In this document: piece after piece, positions 23,630 through 35,400 of the stretch
Layout of the letters: every line of letters starts with the position of its first letter
Numbering within the stretch: position 1 is the first letter of the stretch
Assembly (NCBI GenBank): GCA_018398585.1
Contig: JAGTTD010000005.1
Coordinates: forward strand, 35,900,750-35,964,749
Source of the DNA: Simmondsia chinensis
Lineage: Eukaryota; Streptophyta; Magnoliopsida; Caryophyllales; Simmondsiaceae
DNA: 64,000 nt
Direction of reading: 5' to 3'
Notes under the pieces: model-generated
Seen by the model: only the letters and a program-made list of their open reading frames with translations
What the model was told of the DNA's origin: nothing
The model's database searches: none
Made by a program: the position numbers and the translations under genes

Positions 23630-23922
23630 TATTAGAATATAAAATCAATCATGGACCTTCACTCATCAGCTTAAACTTTTGGGATAGACGGTTTCTTGAC
23701 ATAGTATCAGAGCCTTGATGATCAAGAGGTCAGGAGTTCGAATTTCAACAGCCCCCACTTTCAATATTAAAACAATTAAGCACAAGGTAAGAGGTGAGCC
23801 TGTGCATTATCCACGCTTCAAGTCCAAAAGGGCATTTGCGCGAGGGGGCATGTTAGAATATAAAATCAATCGTGGACTTTTATTTATTACCTTAAATTTT
23901 TAGGATAAATGATTCCTTGATA
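23630..23922 (+). mobile_element. TRIM: miniature LTR retrotransposon with 72-bp LTRs
   Basis: 293 bp. The left LTR 23630-23701 and right LTR 23851-23922 are each 72 bp, starting T(A/G)TTAGAATATAAAATC and ending TTGA(C/T)A. A 5-bp duplication CTACT lies at 23625-23629 and 23923-23927. The primer-binding site TAGTATCAGAGCC (23702-23714) fits initiator Met tRNA. A purine-rich GCGCGAGGGGGCA precedes the right LTR. The 149-bp interior encodes nothing, so it would need proteins of another element. Decayed relatives lie at 21990 and 30543. Confidence 0.88.
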
Positions 23923-23927
23923 CTACT

Positions 23928-24437
23928 CACGAATAAATTTATTGTTTCACATCAGACAATTTGATCCCATATTAATAATGATTTAATTTTATTTGTAGAA
24001 AGTGACCCACGGGGAACCTAAAATCGTAGAGAATGGGAGTAGATTTGCAGCCACACTCCCCTAATGGGAACATACTGGGACACCTCTAAATGACTGGAAT
24101 ATAATACAATTCTGAAAATGATAGACCACCATTATTAATTTTATAAAACTATGAAAAATATATATATATTTTTTGGAAAAATATTCTATAATAAAATATT
24201 ATTTTAAATAATAAAAAATTAATATTTTTGTGGTATTGAATTGACAACTCTGCTCATAGAATTTTTTTATATTATTTCATTATAACAAAAAAAATTAAAA
24301 TATATATTCTTTGTGTTTTAAATTATCTTTTCTAATAGAGAATGGAGATTGAATAGACCTCTGTACTCTGATATTAAATTAAGAAATTAAGGGTGTATTT
24401 GATACTTGGTGATTATTTTGTTTTTTAGAAAAATTTT
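23928..24437. other. AT-rich spacer
   Basis: Short direct and inverted AT-rich repeats only; no gene seen. Confidence 0.5.
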
Positions 24438-24782
24438 AGGCTATTTAATATATTTTATTTATTATATTAATTTAGTCATTATATTTTTATTATGTTAATT
24501 TAGTCCTTGTATTATTTATTTTAATTAGCACTGAGTGGTGACAAAATTCTAAATGCTTGGGTGAAAGGTTAGTTGCATTGATTTAGTGAATGAGTTTTAT
24601 TGGGTTATATATTGTATGAAACCAAATTATTGAAAATTACGCCGTTAATTTAAAATTAATTTTCACAGTAGGATTAAATTGACACAATTTAAATTGTATA
24701 GGAACTAAATTGACACAATTAAAAATACAATGACTAAATTAAAATAATGGGTAAAATACATGGACCTTTCGCATAAATAATC
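24438..24782. mobile_element. Fold-back MITE, family M1, degenerate copy
   Basis: Internal phrases match the intact copy at 7965: TTAATTTAGTCCTTGTATTA, CTAAATTGACACAATTAAAA, GGACCTTTCGCATAAATAAT. The left terminus is worn. Confidence 0.6.
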
Positions 24783-25048
24783 CAAAACTTTATTGAAAAA
24801 ATGAAAAATATGTTCAACAATTCAGTTTTCTAATTGAAAGAGTTGGGAAATAATTTTCTATTTTTTCCAATTTGTTTCCAAACTTTTTCCTCGCCCCCTT
24901 CATATTTTCACATAACTCACCCATTGTATAATATTATATTAGTTTCCTCCTCTCGCGTCTCTTTTTCTCGAGTATGTGTTAGACTATATTTGTAATTTAT
25001 TTCGACAATAAATTACTCTTTTTTCGTAATGTTTGACTAATTTATAGG

Positions 25049-25597
25049 TAGGGATGAACATGGTGTGGGATGAGTACGGGGTGACACTTTTATACCTATA
25101 CCCGCCACCCAAATCCAATATCCATACTGGACCCATTATCTGCCACACGTACGAAGTGATACCTGTACCCACCCCTACGGATACTACTTATACCCATACC
25201 ACACTTTACTACTTTTTTTTTGGTAAGTAACCACACTCTACTACCCGCGTATATCTAAAGGGTATCCACTATCCGCCTTTTACCCACCACAATTTTGTAT
25301 CCAATAAGTATCTATATTCGCATATGTAGTTATTTAGAATTATATTTTGTAATATAAGTATACTTGATACATTTAATAGATAAGTTTAGTATATAAATCC
25401 TTATTTTATGTTTAAATTAATTAAATACAAAATAAGACATATATGGTGAGGTGGATATGAGGCAGGAATGGCTGATATAGAGGTAGGTGGGGCGGGGTGG
25501 TGCAAGTACTGGGGGGAGTATAAAATAATACTCATACCCAACATGCCCCGATCGGGACCCTCAGGTAACGAGTTTTACCCACCCATTGCCATCCCTA
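25049..25597. mobile_element. Fold-back element with TAGGGATG ends
   Basis: It starts TAGGGATGAACATGG and ends CCCATTGCCATCCCTA, an inverted repeat of about 16 bp. The interior is rich in TACCC and GGGTA phrases (for example ACCTGTACCCACCCCTACGG) in opposite orientation in the two halves. This is a common plant MITE style. A TSD is not clear. Confidence 0.6.
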
Positions 25598-26440
25598 TTT
25601 ACGAGTATTATTTAGGCGTATTATTTTCAACTTTCAAATTGTTGACATAAGTATTTGAATTGAGTTCGAGTCATATTATTCGATTTTCGGATTTACAGTT
25701 ATTACTTACGTATCATTCTCAGTTTTAGAAAGTTGAAAAACACTGATCACTTGAATGCATTTTTCAGTTTTTTATATTGTAAAACTGAAAAAGAAAAACC
25801 GGAGATGAAAAGGAAAATTATTTTCTATTATTAAACAGGCCGCATTGCGTTTTCATCTATAATTTTAACTTTTTAAAGTTAAATAATTGCAATTTCAAAT
25901 AAATTGTTGTTTTTGATTTCTAATTTTTAATTTATATAATTTAAGTAGAGGCTATAAATAAAAAGTAAAAAATTAAAATTATTTTCAAACCTGCATTTTC
26001 ATTTTTCATAAAAAACATCAAACGAGAAAATACATCAAAGAGGTGTTAGCTATTCCAAAAGTTTAATCAAGTAGATAAAAATAATATAATAAATTTATTC
26101 TAAAACCCGTATTATATGAATTATCACTTCACTCGATTGATCTTTAATACAAATGCTTATATACTAACGTGAAATAGAGACAATGAGCAGTGTTGGAGCT
26201 TTTGCAATTGGGTTGAATTAGAATTGACACATTTCCCATTTAGGTAGTTGGGCTAAATTTGGATTTGAGTTGAAGTGATATTTCGACTTTTTATCTACAA
26301 ATTTTACGAAATAAATTTTTAGTCAAAAAGTTACATGTATTTAGTAAAATAATATAGATGATGGTGTGAAATGTTATACAACCTATCATTATTTGTTAAT
26401 TTTTTATTTATTTTAAGATGGTAAAGACACAACACAAGAC
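25598..26440. other. AT-rich spacer
   Basis: No gene seen. Confidence 0.5.
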
Positions 26441-26441
26441 T

Positions 26442-27495
26442 TTAGCTTCCTCTTCTAAAAGAGGGGCAGCCTAAAGCCTCCGCTCGAGATATGAGGAGAA
26501 TAGTCTCCGAGGGTTCCAGCAGATCTACATGGAAGTCTCGCCTCGAGTAACTTTCGCTAGCCGCACAGTCTGCTGCTTTATTTGCCTCCTTGAAAACATG
26601 AGAAAACTTGACTTGGCAAAGACAATCACACAGAGCCTTGATCTCATTCACGATTAGCTGGATATCACCAGGACACTTGTACTGGCCCTGGAGAGTTTTG
26701 AGGACGACTTCGTTATCCTCTTCAGGGATAACATGAGTTACCCCTTTCGACACTGCCAATTCCAGACTGTCCCGCCCCGCCAGGACTTCTGCGACAATGA
26801 CTGGAGCGTTCCCAAGTCTTCTAGTTCCGCTGGTTAAAATATCTCCCTTCCAATTGCAAACTCACAAAGCCCGGGGCCGCTTTAGGAGGTCATCTGGATC
26901 CGTCAAAATTAACTTTCACCCACTCTTGCTCCGGGGGAGTCCAGGATACCCATCTATTCCCTTTCCTATTAGAGCACGCCCTACCCTCTTCTACTCGTCC
27001 TTCCTCATCCATCCGGCACCTACACTTCCATTCCAAAACTATCGTCATTGCACGACTGATAGTCTGCGACGGACTAGGCCTTTCCCCTCTGAAGATGGCT
27101 GAGTTTCTGTCCTTCCAGATGAACCAACAGGTAACCACAAACTTCTCAGTGTTGCTCTTCCCTTTTCTTGATCTCAAATTTTCCTCGATTCTGGCCCTGG
27201 CTGGCGGCTGCTTGATCCACTTCGACGAGTGCGCCGCATTCTAGAAATTCTTTGCTCGAGGGCAAGTAAGGAGCATGTGGGAAATATCCTCGATACCCAC
27301 CCCGCACCAGATGCACTGCCCATTACAATCCGGCATACGCTTTTTCAGTTGGTCTCCAGTGGCCAGCGCCCCATTCAGGACCTGCCACATGAAAACTTTA
27401 ATCTTTGGGAGAAGATTCGTATTCCAAATCCACTTTAACTCCCAATTATTTGTTAATAAAACCATAATCTCCTCGCTGTTTCTCACACCCCACAC
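26442..27495 (-). pseudogene. LINE ORF2 C-terminus: zinc-finger and RNase H domains (decayed)
   Basis: On the minus strand a zf-RVT-like domain comes first (27241-27495: WNTNLLPKIKVFMWQ, then CNGQCIWCGVGIEDISHML). A linker follows with VVTCWFIWKDRNSAIFR, typical of plant non-LTR elements (26890-27177). The RNase H fold then begins at WVKVNFDGS and continues to 26442 with DNEVVLKTLQG and FSHVFKEANKAADCAA. The three parts lie in different frames and the region before WDAL-like RT is absent, so this is a 5'-truncated, mutated copy. No poly(A) tail was fixed. Confidence 0.8.
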
Positions 27496-27670
27496 ACAAA
27501 TCGTAATGTTGCGACATTGCTGATTAAAAAGAGTTGGAATAAGTATATTTTGTACTCTTATATGCCATTATTTGAACTATTTTATTAAATATACTTAACA
27601 CTTGAACTACAGTATTATTTCATTATGTTTGTGACTAAAAAATTAATATACAATGGCCTTGCTTTATTAC

Positions 27671-27909
27671 CAAAGAGGGTACCAATACGTTGTCATCGGA
27701 TCCCATTAGAACTCCGAAGTTAAGCGTACTTGGACGAGAGCAATACCAGGATGGATGACCTTCTGGGAAGTCTTCACCCTCAAGTTGGGAGCACTAGGAA
27801 ACAGCCTCTCTTCAGGTTAACATACTGAAGGGGAAAGGCTGCGTACATCCGCCCTCTCCAGATCCTACACAGGCGGGAGTTATTGAGGCACTAAGTATGT
27901 TCTTTTTTA
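27671..27909 (+). mobile_element. 5S rRNA-headed SINE, copy 2
   Basis: The 5S-like head contains ATCGGATCCCATTAGAACTC, CGAAGTTAAGCGTACTTGG and GGATGACCTTCTGGGAAGTC, very close to plant 5S rRNA. The body follows: ACTAGGAAACAGCCTCTCTT, AGGCTGCGTACATCCGCCC, TACACAGGCGGGAG, GGCACTAAGTATG and a T-rich tail. The 5S part lacks its last bases before the body. Confidence 0.85.
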
Positions 27910-28356
27910 GTGTTTGTCTTCTTATTTGTTTACTAGGAAATTGTTAAAACATGAAAAGTGAATATTCTTTAGCAATTTACAATTTTTTCAAAACTCGTAC
28001 AATAACTTATCAGTCCCTCTAGATAAGTTCTAATTTTTTTTGTTTTTAGTTAACTCCCCAAAGGAAGTTCTATCTCACATCCCGCACAATGAAAAACATT
28101 GTACTTACTTTTTGGTACGTCGTTACAGGAATTGATTTTATGAAAAATATAACTCATATAGGAATTTAATTTCAGTGTCAACCAAACAATGAAGAGGTCA
28201 TGGTACTAACATATATAAAGTAATGTTATTAACAGAGCAAAATTATTACTATTAGAGCAATATCGAAGTATTCAAGGTAATTTGTTGGTTCTCATTGTTT
28301 GCAAGTGATATTATTGCTCTTGTAATATTAATTTTTGCTACAATAATAATAACTCC

Positions 28357-28359
<3 letters not shown>

Positions 28360-28399
<40 letters not shown>
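28360..28399. repeat. (AC)n microsatellite, about 20 units
   Basis: Uninterrupted CA/AC dinucleotide run, followed by a short AT run. Confidence 0.95.
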
Positions 28400-28406
<7 letters not shown>

Positions 28407-28410
28407 TATA

Positions 28411-28510
28411 GATATGAATTTTTTACTAAACCACCTAAATTTTAGATGCGATTTAAAAAAGATATGAATTTTTTACTAAACCACCTAAATTTTAGACGCG
28501 ATTTAAAAAA
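28411..28510. repeat. 50-bp tandem duplication
   Basis: Two copies beginning GATATGAATTTTTTACTAAA and differing at a single position (GATGCG against GACGCG). Confidence 0.9.
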
Positions 28511-28664
28511 GTGCATAACTTTTTAATTTACACCTAAACTTTTCAAAATTTTTTAGTGGCAATACCTTAATGTTAATCCCATTAACATATATTAGTTTTT
28601 GCTAACTTGACTTTTTAAAAAAAGAAGAAAATAATTTAAAAAACTTGAATTTATATTTAAATTA

Positions 28665-28905
28665 AAAGGAACATACCCAGTGCCTCAAGGGCTCCCGCCT
28701 ACGCAAGGTCTGGGGGGAGCGGATGTACGCAGTCTTTCCCTTTCAGGGTGTTAACCTGAAGAGAGGCTGCTTCCCAGTGCCTCCAACCCGAGGGTGAGGA
28801 CTTCCCAGGAGGTCACCCATCTTGGTACTACTCTCGCTCAAGTGCGCTTAACTTCGGAGTTATAATAGGATTTGTTGACGGCGTTTTGGTGCCCTATTTG
28901 GTTCT
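28665..28905 (-). mobile_element. 5S rRNA-headed SINE, copy 3, with TSD
   Basis: Minus strand: 5S-like head (CCGAAGTTAAGCGCACTTGA, GGTGACCTCCTGGGAAGTCC) joined to the body (CTGGGAAGCAGCCTCTCTTC, GACTGCGTACATCC, CGTAGGCGGGAGCCCTTGAG, GCACTGGGTATG). An 18-bp duplication with one mismatch (GAATTTATATTTAAATTA) flanks it at 28647-28664 and 28906-28923. This shows that head and body moved as one unit. Confidence 0.88.
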
Positions 28906-28923
28906 GAATTTACATTTAAATTA

Positions 28924-29250
28924 GTTCTAAGTATTTTAAATATTTTAAAAAATATTTTACATATTTTAAAAAAATAATTTGTATACTTTAGAAAAATATT
29001 TTTCTAATGCCCCATCATAAAAAAACAAACAGATATTAATAACATTACAGTAAAGTGTGATATTAAAAAATTTAGATATAAAATTAAAAAATAAAAAATT
29101 TTAGATAATTTTTTAAAATCATACTTAAAATTTAGATAATTTTTAATAAAAAAATTATATATATATATATATATAATTTGTCCAATTCCAGTTTAAAAAG
29201 AAATAATTTTGTTGATATATATTTTACTTGGATCAAATAAGAACCCCAGC
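28924..29250. promoter_or_regulatory. Upstream region of LUG, AT-rich
   Basis: It contains a TA run at 29155-29176 and TATATATTTTA near 29215. No defined promoter element can be assigned, and the copy-3 SINE ends about 530 bp before the start codon. Confidence 0.35.
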
Positions 29251-29255
29251 TTCAT

Positions 29256-29439
29256 CTGCTTCACTCAGATTATACTGTCACTCTCTCACCCCTCTTCCTC
29301 TCTCTCTCTTTCCTCTCTCCCCCAGCTTCTGGGTTTCAATACTTTTTATTTTTAATTTAACTGTTGTGCTAATTTTAATTTGAAGTGGGTTTATTTCAAG
29401 TCTGACATTGTAATTCTCTCAGATACTTGGATTGCAACA
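29256..29439 (+). other. Probable 5' UTR of LUG
   Basis: A CT-rich stretch (29278-29332) typical of plant leaders precedes the ATG at 29440. The transcription start is not determined. Confidence 0.45.
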
Positions 29440-29471
29440 ATGTCTCAGACCAATTGGGAAGCTGATAAAAT
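29440..29471 (+). CDS. LUG: LUG exon 1
   Basis: Starts [10 protein letters not shown], the conserved LUG N-terminus; ends within the Met codon at AT/GTAAGT. Intron 1 (29472-31208) holds a SINE body and a TRIM remnant. Confidence 0.93.
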
Positions 29472-32400
29472 GTAAGTTTAGAGTCTACTTGAATTTCATA
29501 TTGGAGTTGTGATATATATAAACTTAGTGGGTTACTGCAAATATGGTTTTAAGATGGAATCTCATTTGAGCTTATACGTGGACGTCATGTATGCTAATTT
29601 TGTGGGTCGTGCCTAAAATCTGGTGAAATTTAACGGTGCCCTTTTTTACCCAAATTAAATTGCCTTTTTTTTTTCCTATTTTTGCTTCTTGAGTTTGCTA
29701 ATTTTTAGGGATTTTGTTTGCATTATGCTTGATTTTGCTTGTGGGTGTCTTTAATTTTTGTGGGTTTTGATTGTTAATTCGAGATTTTTCAACCTAATCT
29801 CTTATCATTTTTGATTTTTGGTTTTTGAGACAATGAAATTAGGTTTTAAGTATAGTTTTTTTGGGTTTTGGTTTGGTATTTTCAATTTTAAAAAATACAT
29901 GGACTTCGATAGAGTAAAGTGGCGGTTAAAAATAAAATTGGCTGACTTCATCGTTTGCATTAAACATTGCCCCGAGGCTTGCATGTCTGTTATTGTTTGC
30001 TGCTTCGTTTATTTTTTATTTTTGGATCATTGTTTGCTGCTCCGTTTGACTAGAGTGGTGTCTGCTTGTCTGTTTGCATTAGGCATGCCTGCTTCCATTT
30101 GATGGAGTAGTGTTGTTTTTAGGGCTGGGGGCCCTTTGAAACAGCTTCTTTATAGGATAACATCCTTTAGGGGTAAGACTATACATCTACCTTCCTAAAC
30201 CCTGCCTTAGCTGGAGCCTCTTCGAGGTATTGGGTTGTTATTGTTGTTGTACTGAATATAAGAAACTAAAACTCCCAAAAGTTGTTTCTAAAATATGTTT
30301 ATTAGTTTCTAAAGAAATTGAAAACTATAAATAGAAAACAATACCGAACATGCCTTTTTGTTTAAGTTTTGCCAAGCTTTTTCCATAAAAAATTGTCTTT
30401 TAAAGAAAAATACTTGTTTAGGATTCTAAGGTGTTTAAATAGAAGTATAAAAGTAGTGTTTCTCCGTTAAAGTACAAGCAAAAGTGCTTTTTTTTTTCAC
30501 AGTTTGACCAACAAGCCCCAAATCATTCTTGACTCTCCTAAAACAGCTTAAGCTTTTGGGATGGTTGGTTTGTTTACATGGTATGCCTCTTTGCTCGAGA
30601 GGCCTTGAATACAATTTTCTTAAATTATAAATGAGGAGTTTTGATTTCTCCTTCAGTATTGAAGAAAAAGTGCTGTTTTTCTGTTTATTCTTAAAAACAA
30701 TTAGGTTTTGTTTTATCCAAGAACACTTTCGTAGTTTGGCCAAACACCATTGAAAACTAAAGAAATGCAATTTTTTAGGGTGAAAGAGCATTTTCTTCAC
30801 AAAAACTTTTGGCTAAATGTGCACTTAATATTATTTCTACACAAGTTATGAAATGCGCATGTGTACTATCTTCAAGCTGAATGCCCATTTTTGCCCGAGG
30901 GTGTATGTTAAGAATACAAACCATTCATGGAGGTGCGTGTGTGCACTGATACATGCCCAAATGAGTATATAGGCCCATAAGTAATAGGGCAACCCAATAG
31001 GAAGTACAACAAATATTACCTCTATAGTATCAACAAAACAATCAACAAAATTAAATATCTTTCTATCTCTACTTGCTCATCTCTTTAATTTCAATCGATC
31101 TACAGCTATTTCGACTTTGGATTGTAACACGTAGTTTGTTCAAGCCCGAGGCTTGACCAAAATAGCCAAAATGATCAATAAACATGTATATGTATTGGTG
31201 GATTGCAGGTTAGATGTGTATATACATGATTATCTAGTGAAGAGGGATCTCAAGGCTACTGCTCAGGCCTTTCAAGCTGAGGGAAAAGTTTCTTCTGACC
31301 CAGTTGGTATGTAGCTTTAGAATTATTCGGGTGCGTTTGGCTTGTGAAAACTTTCTTAGGACTTGTTTGGTACCGCTTGCTGTTTGCAGTTTTTGGTTTG
31401 GGTTATTTACGACGAAGGTCCTTGCACTTTGCTGACTGTGTTTCTTTAGTCCTTGTACTTTTAAATGTGTCAGTTTGATCCTTGTATAAGTTACATTGGG
31501 TCAATTTGGACCTTGAGTAAAATTTACCAATGGAATTTTTAGTGGCCCAATAACTGGTTGGTTTAAATTGGGTCAACAAGTGGATTTGTATTAGGATGCA
31601 TCTAACATGATTGTACCATTTAAAAATGTCATTCACTTCAATTTGATCATTGGACTATATTGATGAAATTCAAATTGTACATGGACTAAATTGATATAAT
31701 TGGAAGTTTAAGGACTAAATGATACAGTGGATAGTGTACAGAGACTTCTAGTATAAATAACTCTTTTAGCTTTGTAGAAACTATTATGTTATAGTTGGAA
31801 ATGATTTTCCTCTTTTGGTTTCTTGTTTTCAGCTTTTTACTAGTTTGATTGAAAACTGAAAACAAAAAACTAAAATTTAGAACGAATTGTTTTCAAAACC
31901 TGGGTTTTAGTTTCTCAAAAAATGAAAACTGCAAACAGAAGATGATAACAAATAGGCCCTAAAAAATTTGAAATTCAGGTAATTTGAACACATTTTCCAG
32001 ATGAAAGAGGGTAGTTCAAAAGTTCGTTAGAAAACGGATAAATTTCACCTACTGAGCGCACCCCTTTTAGCTAAAATATTCCTTTCTACAATATGTTTTG
32101 AGAAATTGTGTCTTGTGGGTTGTCTTGTAATTCCAGCTATTGATGCACCCGGTGGCTTCCTATTTGAATGGTGGTCTGTGTTCTGGGATATATTTATCGC
32201 TAGGACTAACGAGAAGCACTCAGAGGTTGCTGCATCTTACATCGAGGTTCGTTTGCTTTCATGGATTTATGACTATCTTTTCTACATAGTATATTTGCGT
32301 TGATATTTCCTTGTCTAATGTCTTTGCAGGGAACTTTTTTTCATTAAGTTAGCAAGTGAACTTTGTAAAACAATTGAAAAGTATATACGTAACCCGAGGG

Positions 32401-35400
32401 GCATACCCCAGCAAAGACACAAAGCCATCAAAAAATCAATGCTAAGAGCGTCCTTATTGATGAACATAACCTTTGTTTGATGTTGCTATTTGAGTAAATA
32501 TTACCTCTCTTATGTCCTTCCCTATTTGACATGCCATGTTTGTTATCTTTGTGTTCAATTGTGGCTTAGGTCTAGTTAAGATCCCTAGCAACAGAAGTAG
32601 CTAACTCAGGCCCCTAATTTGTTAAGTGTCACTTTCAAATATTAGTTATATTATCGGTTTGTTTCCACAACATATACAAATGAATATATGTGATATAGTA
32701 TAAATGCATATGTACATATATAATGTAAATGACCCACATATGAGCTAGTATTGTAGTATATAGTGGTTCATTTGAGGTGTGTTTTAAGTTGGTGTAGACA
32801 TCTAGGTTACTAAAAAAGAATCCAACAATTAATACTTGCTCTGGACCCATAAAATCTCAAGACTGGCTTCATTGTGGCAAATGGTGTAACTATGGCTCTC
32901 AACTTGCTATTTTATGCATCTTTAGAACTTGTGGAGAATGGCGAGTGTCAATAGTTAATTGTATCGCTTCTGCCTTTTTAGTTGTATTATTGGTAAACCT
33001 ATCGATTTAGTGCTTGATTGGCATTAAGCTTCTAAAAAACACACTATTTTGTGGTTTGACCGCGACAATGCATTTTTCAATCTTTTTTATACAGAAGGGT
33101 TTGTATGAGCCGAGTTGAGAACGAACATGTGAGGCTTGAGGCTTCGCTCGTCAACATTTAGATCAGCTTGGGCTTGGCTCGGCTCAGCCAGCTAGGCTAG
33201 GTTGAGCTCAAACTTAACTCGACAAGCTCCAAGCTAAACTCATCTTAATTAAGCTCATATGAGTTTGAGCTAGGCGCATTTGTGCTCGTTTAGCCTCAGG
33301 CTTGGTTTGATTGAGGCATATTTATGCTAATCAACTGTAACAAAATTGGCTCATTTTTCCTCGTTTATGCTTGTGTGTCTACGAGCTCAGCTTCACCAGG
33401 CTTGAGCTTGGCTAGATATCCAAATAGCTAAGCTTTTTGAGCTTTATGACGCCTTGCAAGCTAGCTTTGTTCATTTACTTCCCTACACATGCCTCGCGCA
33501 TTTCTTCAATCAATGGTTAAATGATACTACTGATTGACTTGGATGATCAGTCTTATTACATCCATGATCTTGTGTAGAACTTGCCAAAATTGTTCTTAAT
33601 GGTCAAGAAAGGACACACAAAACCCGGCATAGTTTCCACCGGTCAAAAAATGTGATACATCACTTGTCATCTGGGATTGCATAATTATCTTCACTATTTT
33701 GGAGAAGAGTACAAAAAAGTTGGTTAAATGATACTACTAACTGACTTGGATGATTTGTCTTATCACATCCCATGATCTTGTGTAGAACTTACCAATATTG
33801 TTCTTAATGAAAGGACACACGAAACGCCGCATAAAATGGAGTTTCAACCAGCTAAAAAATGTGATACGTCGCTTGTCATCTGGGATTGTGTAATTATCTT
33901 CTCTATTTTGGAGAAGAGTACAAAAGAATGACTTGGAACACAACTTCATGCACATCCTTGGTGTACAATGGAGAAGAGTACAAAAGAATGACTTGGAACA
34001 CAACTGCATGCACATCCTTGGTGTACAAGGCCAATCCCAAGATTTTAGGGGTCTAAAACAAGTTGTGTACCATGGGCTCCTTTGATATCTTCGTCTTTTA
34101 TATTAGGGTAAATTACATATTAGTATCATAAGTTTGGTAAAATAATTGTTTAGTCTACAGGTTTGGATGGAATAATATTTTAGTCCAAGCGCCGTTAAAT
34201 CTTTACAGAAATTTACTAAATGACCAAAATACCCTTAATAAAAATATTTTTAGACTAGACCAAAAAGAAAATAAACAAAAATCCCCTTTCGTCATCTCTC
34301 TTCTCCTTCCCTTTTTTCTCTCCTCCTCTTTGCCGCTGCCGCCGAAGCTGGCGGTATTCCTTCGCCCTAACGGCAGCCTCTTCAGCCGAACCGTACTTTC
34401 CAACCCCTGTCTCCCACACTCCTACTTAGCCACCTCGTAGGCTTCTTTCTCTACCGTACCTTTGTTTGGGTAGCCAACCGCTTATCCCCGGTCACTGAAC
34501 CCTCATCCATAACCCTCCTCTGGAGACGACGGCGGCGGAGGAGGAGCGAGAAAAGGGGAGGAGGAGAGAGGAGAGGAAGAGGAGACTTTTTTATTTATTT
34601 TTTTGTAGTGTAAAAATATTTTTAATAAGGGTATTTTGGTCATTTTGTAAATTTCTGTTAAATATTTAACGACATTTGGACTAAAATATTCTTTTACCCA
34701 AACCTGTGGACTAAAAGATTATTTTGAAAAGTTTGTAGACTAAAAAAATTATTTAACCAAATCTCAGGGTACTAATATATAATTTATCCTTTATATTGTA
34801 TGTTACACATATGTTGTATCATCCATAGGTTTTTACTTCAATTATAAATAGCAATATACAGTAAAAGTAAACTCATAATACAATTGATTTTGGGAAGGAG
34901 CCCTTTATTAATTTGAGACACTAAGCAACTGTTCGAGTTGCTTGGGATCTTGATCAACCCTGCTAGTGCGTGTTCATCGCTTATGCTAACCCCCTAGTGC
35001 ACAAAAGTAACCCACACAGAATTGGGTTGGAGTACACCTTGACCAGGCTTGTTACGTGAGCCCATGAACACGGCCTCCATTGAGAACAAAACCAGACTTT
35101 ACACATAAGCCCAAAAACTTGTGCTATGCATATGTTTTTGTTTTCATTTGACGGTATTGGTGTTTTTATACGAGTTAGTTCCCTACTCCAATGATCTTAA
35201 AAGGATTTTCACCTACCGATATAAATTAATTATACCTAGTTCTGGCCCAATAATACGGATCAAAACGGTCTTGTTCATATAAATTGAGTTGGCTTCCCGA
35301 TGTGAAGGTCTTGTACTTTGGGTTTATATTATATGGTTTGGATGGTTGGAACTTTGAAAGCATGGGTTTAGTTGTGTTTATGATTTGGGTTGTTGGCTTT

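Noticed and set aside
23702..23760. tRNA gene suggested by GGTCAGGAGTTCGAA
   Set aside because: The motif lies in the interior of a TRIM next to its primer-binding site; no cloverleaf can be drawn.
26797..27523. Plus-strand open frames over the LINE region
   Set aside because: Shadows of the minus-strand zf-RVT and RNase H domains, which have recognisable motifs.
27671..27790. Functional 5S rRNA gene
   Set aside because: The 5S-like part is mutated, lacks its proper 3' end and terminator, and is fused to a SINE body. The same fusion occurs at other loci.
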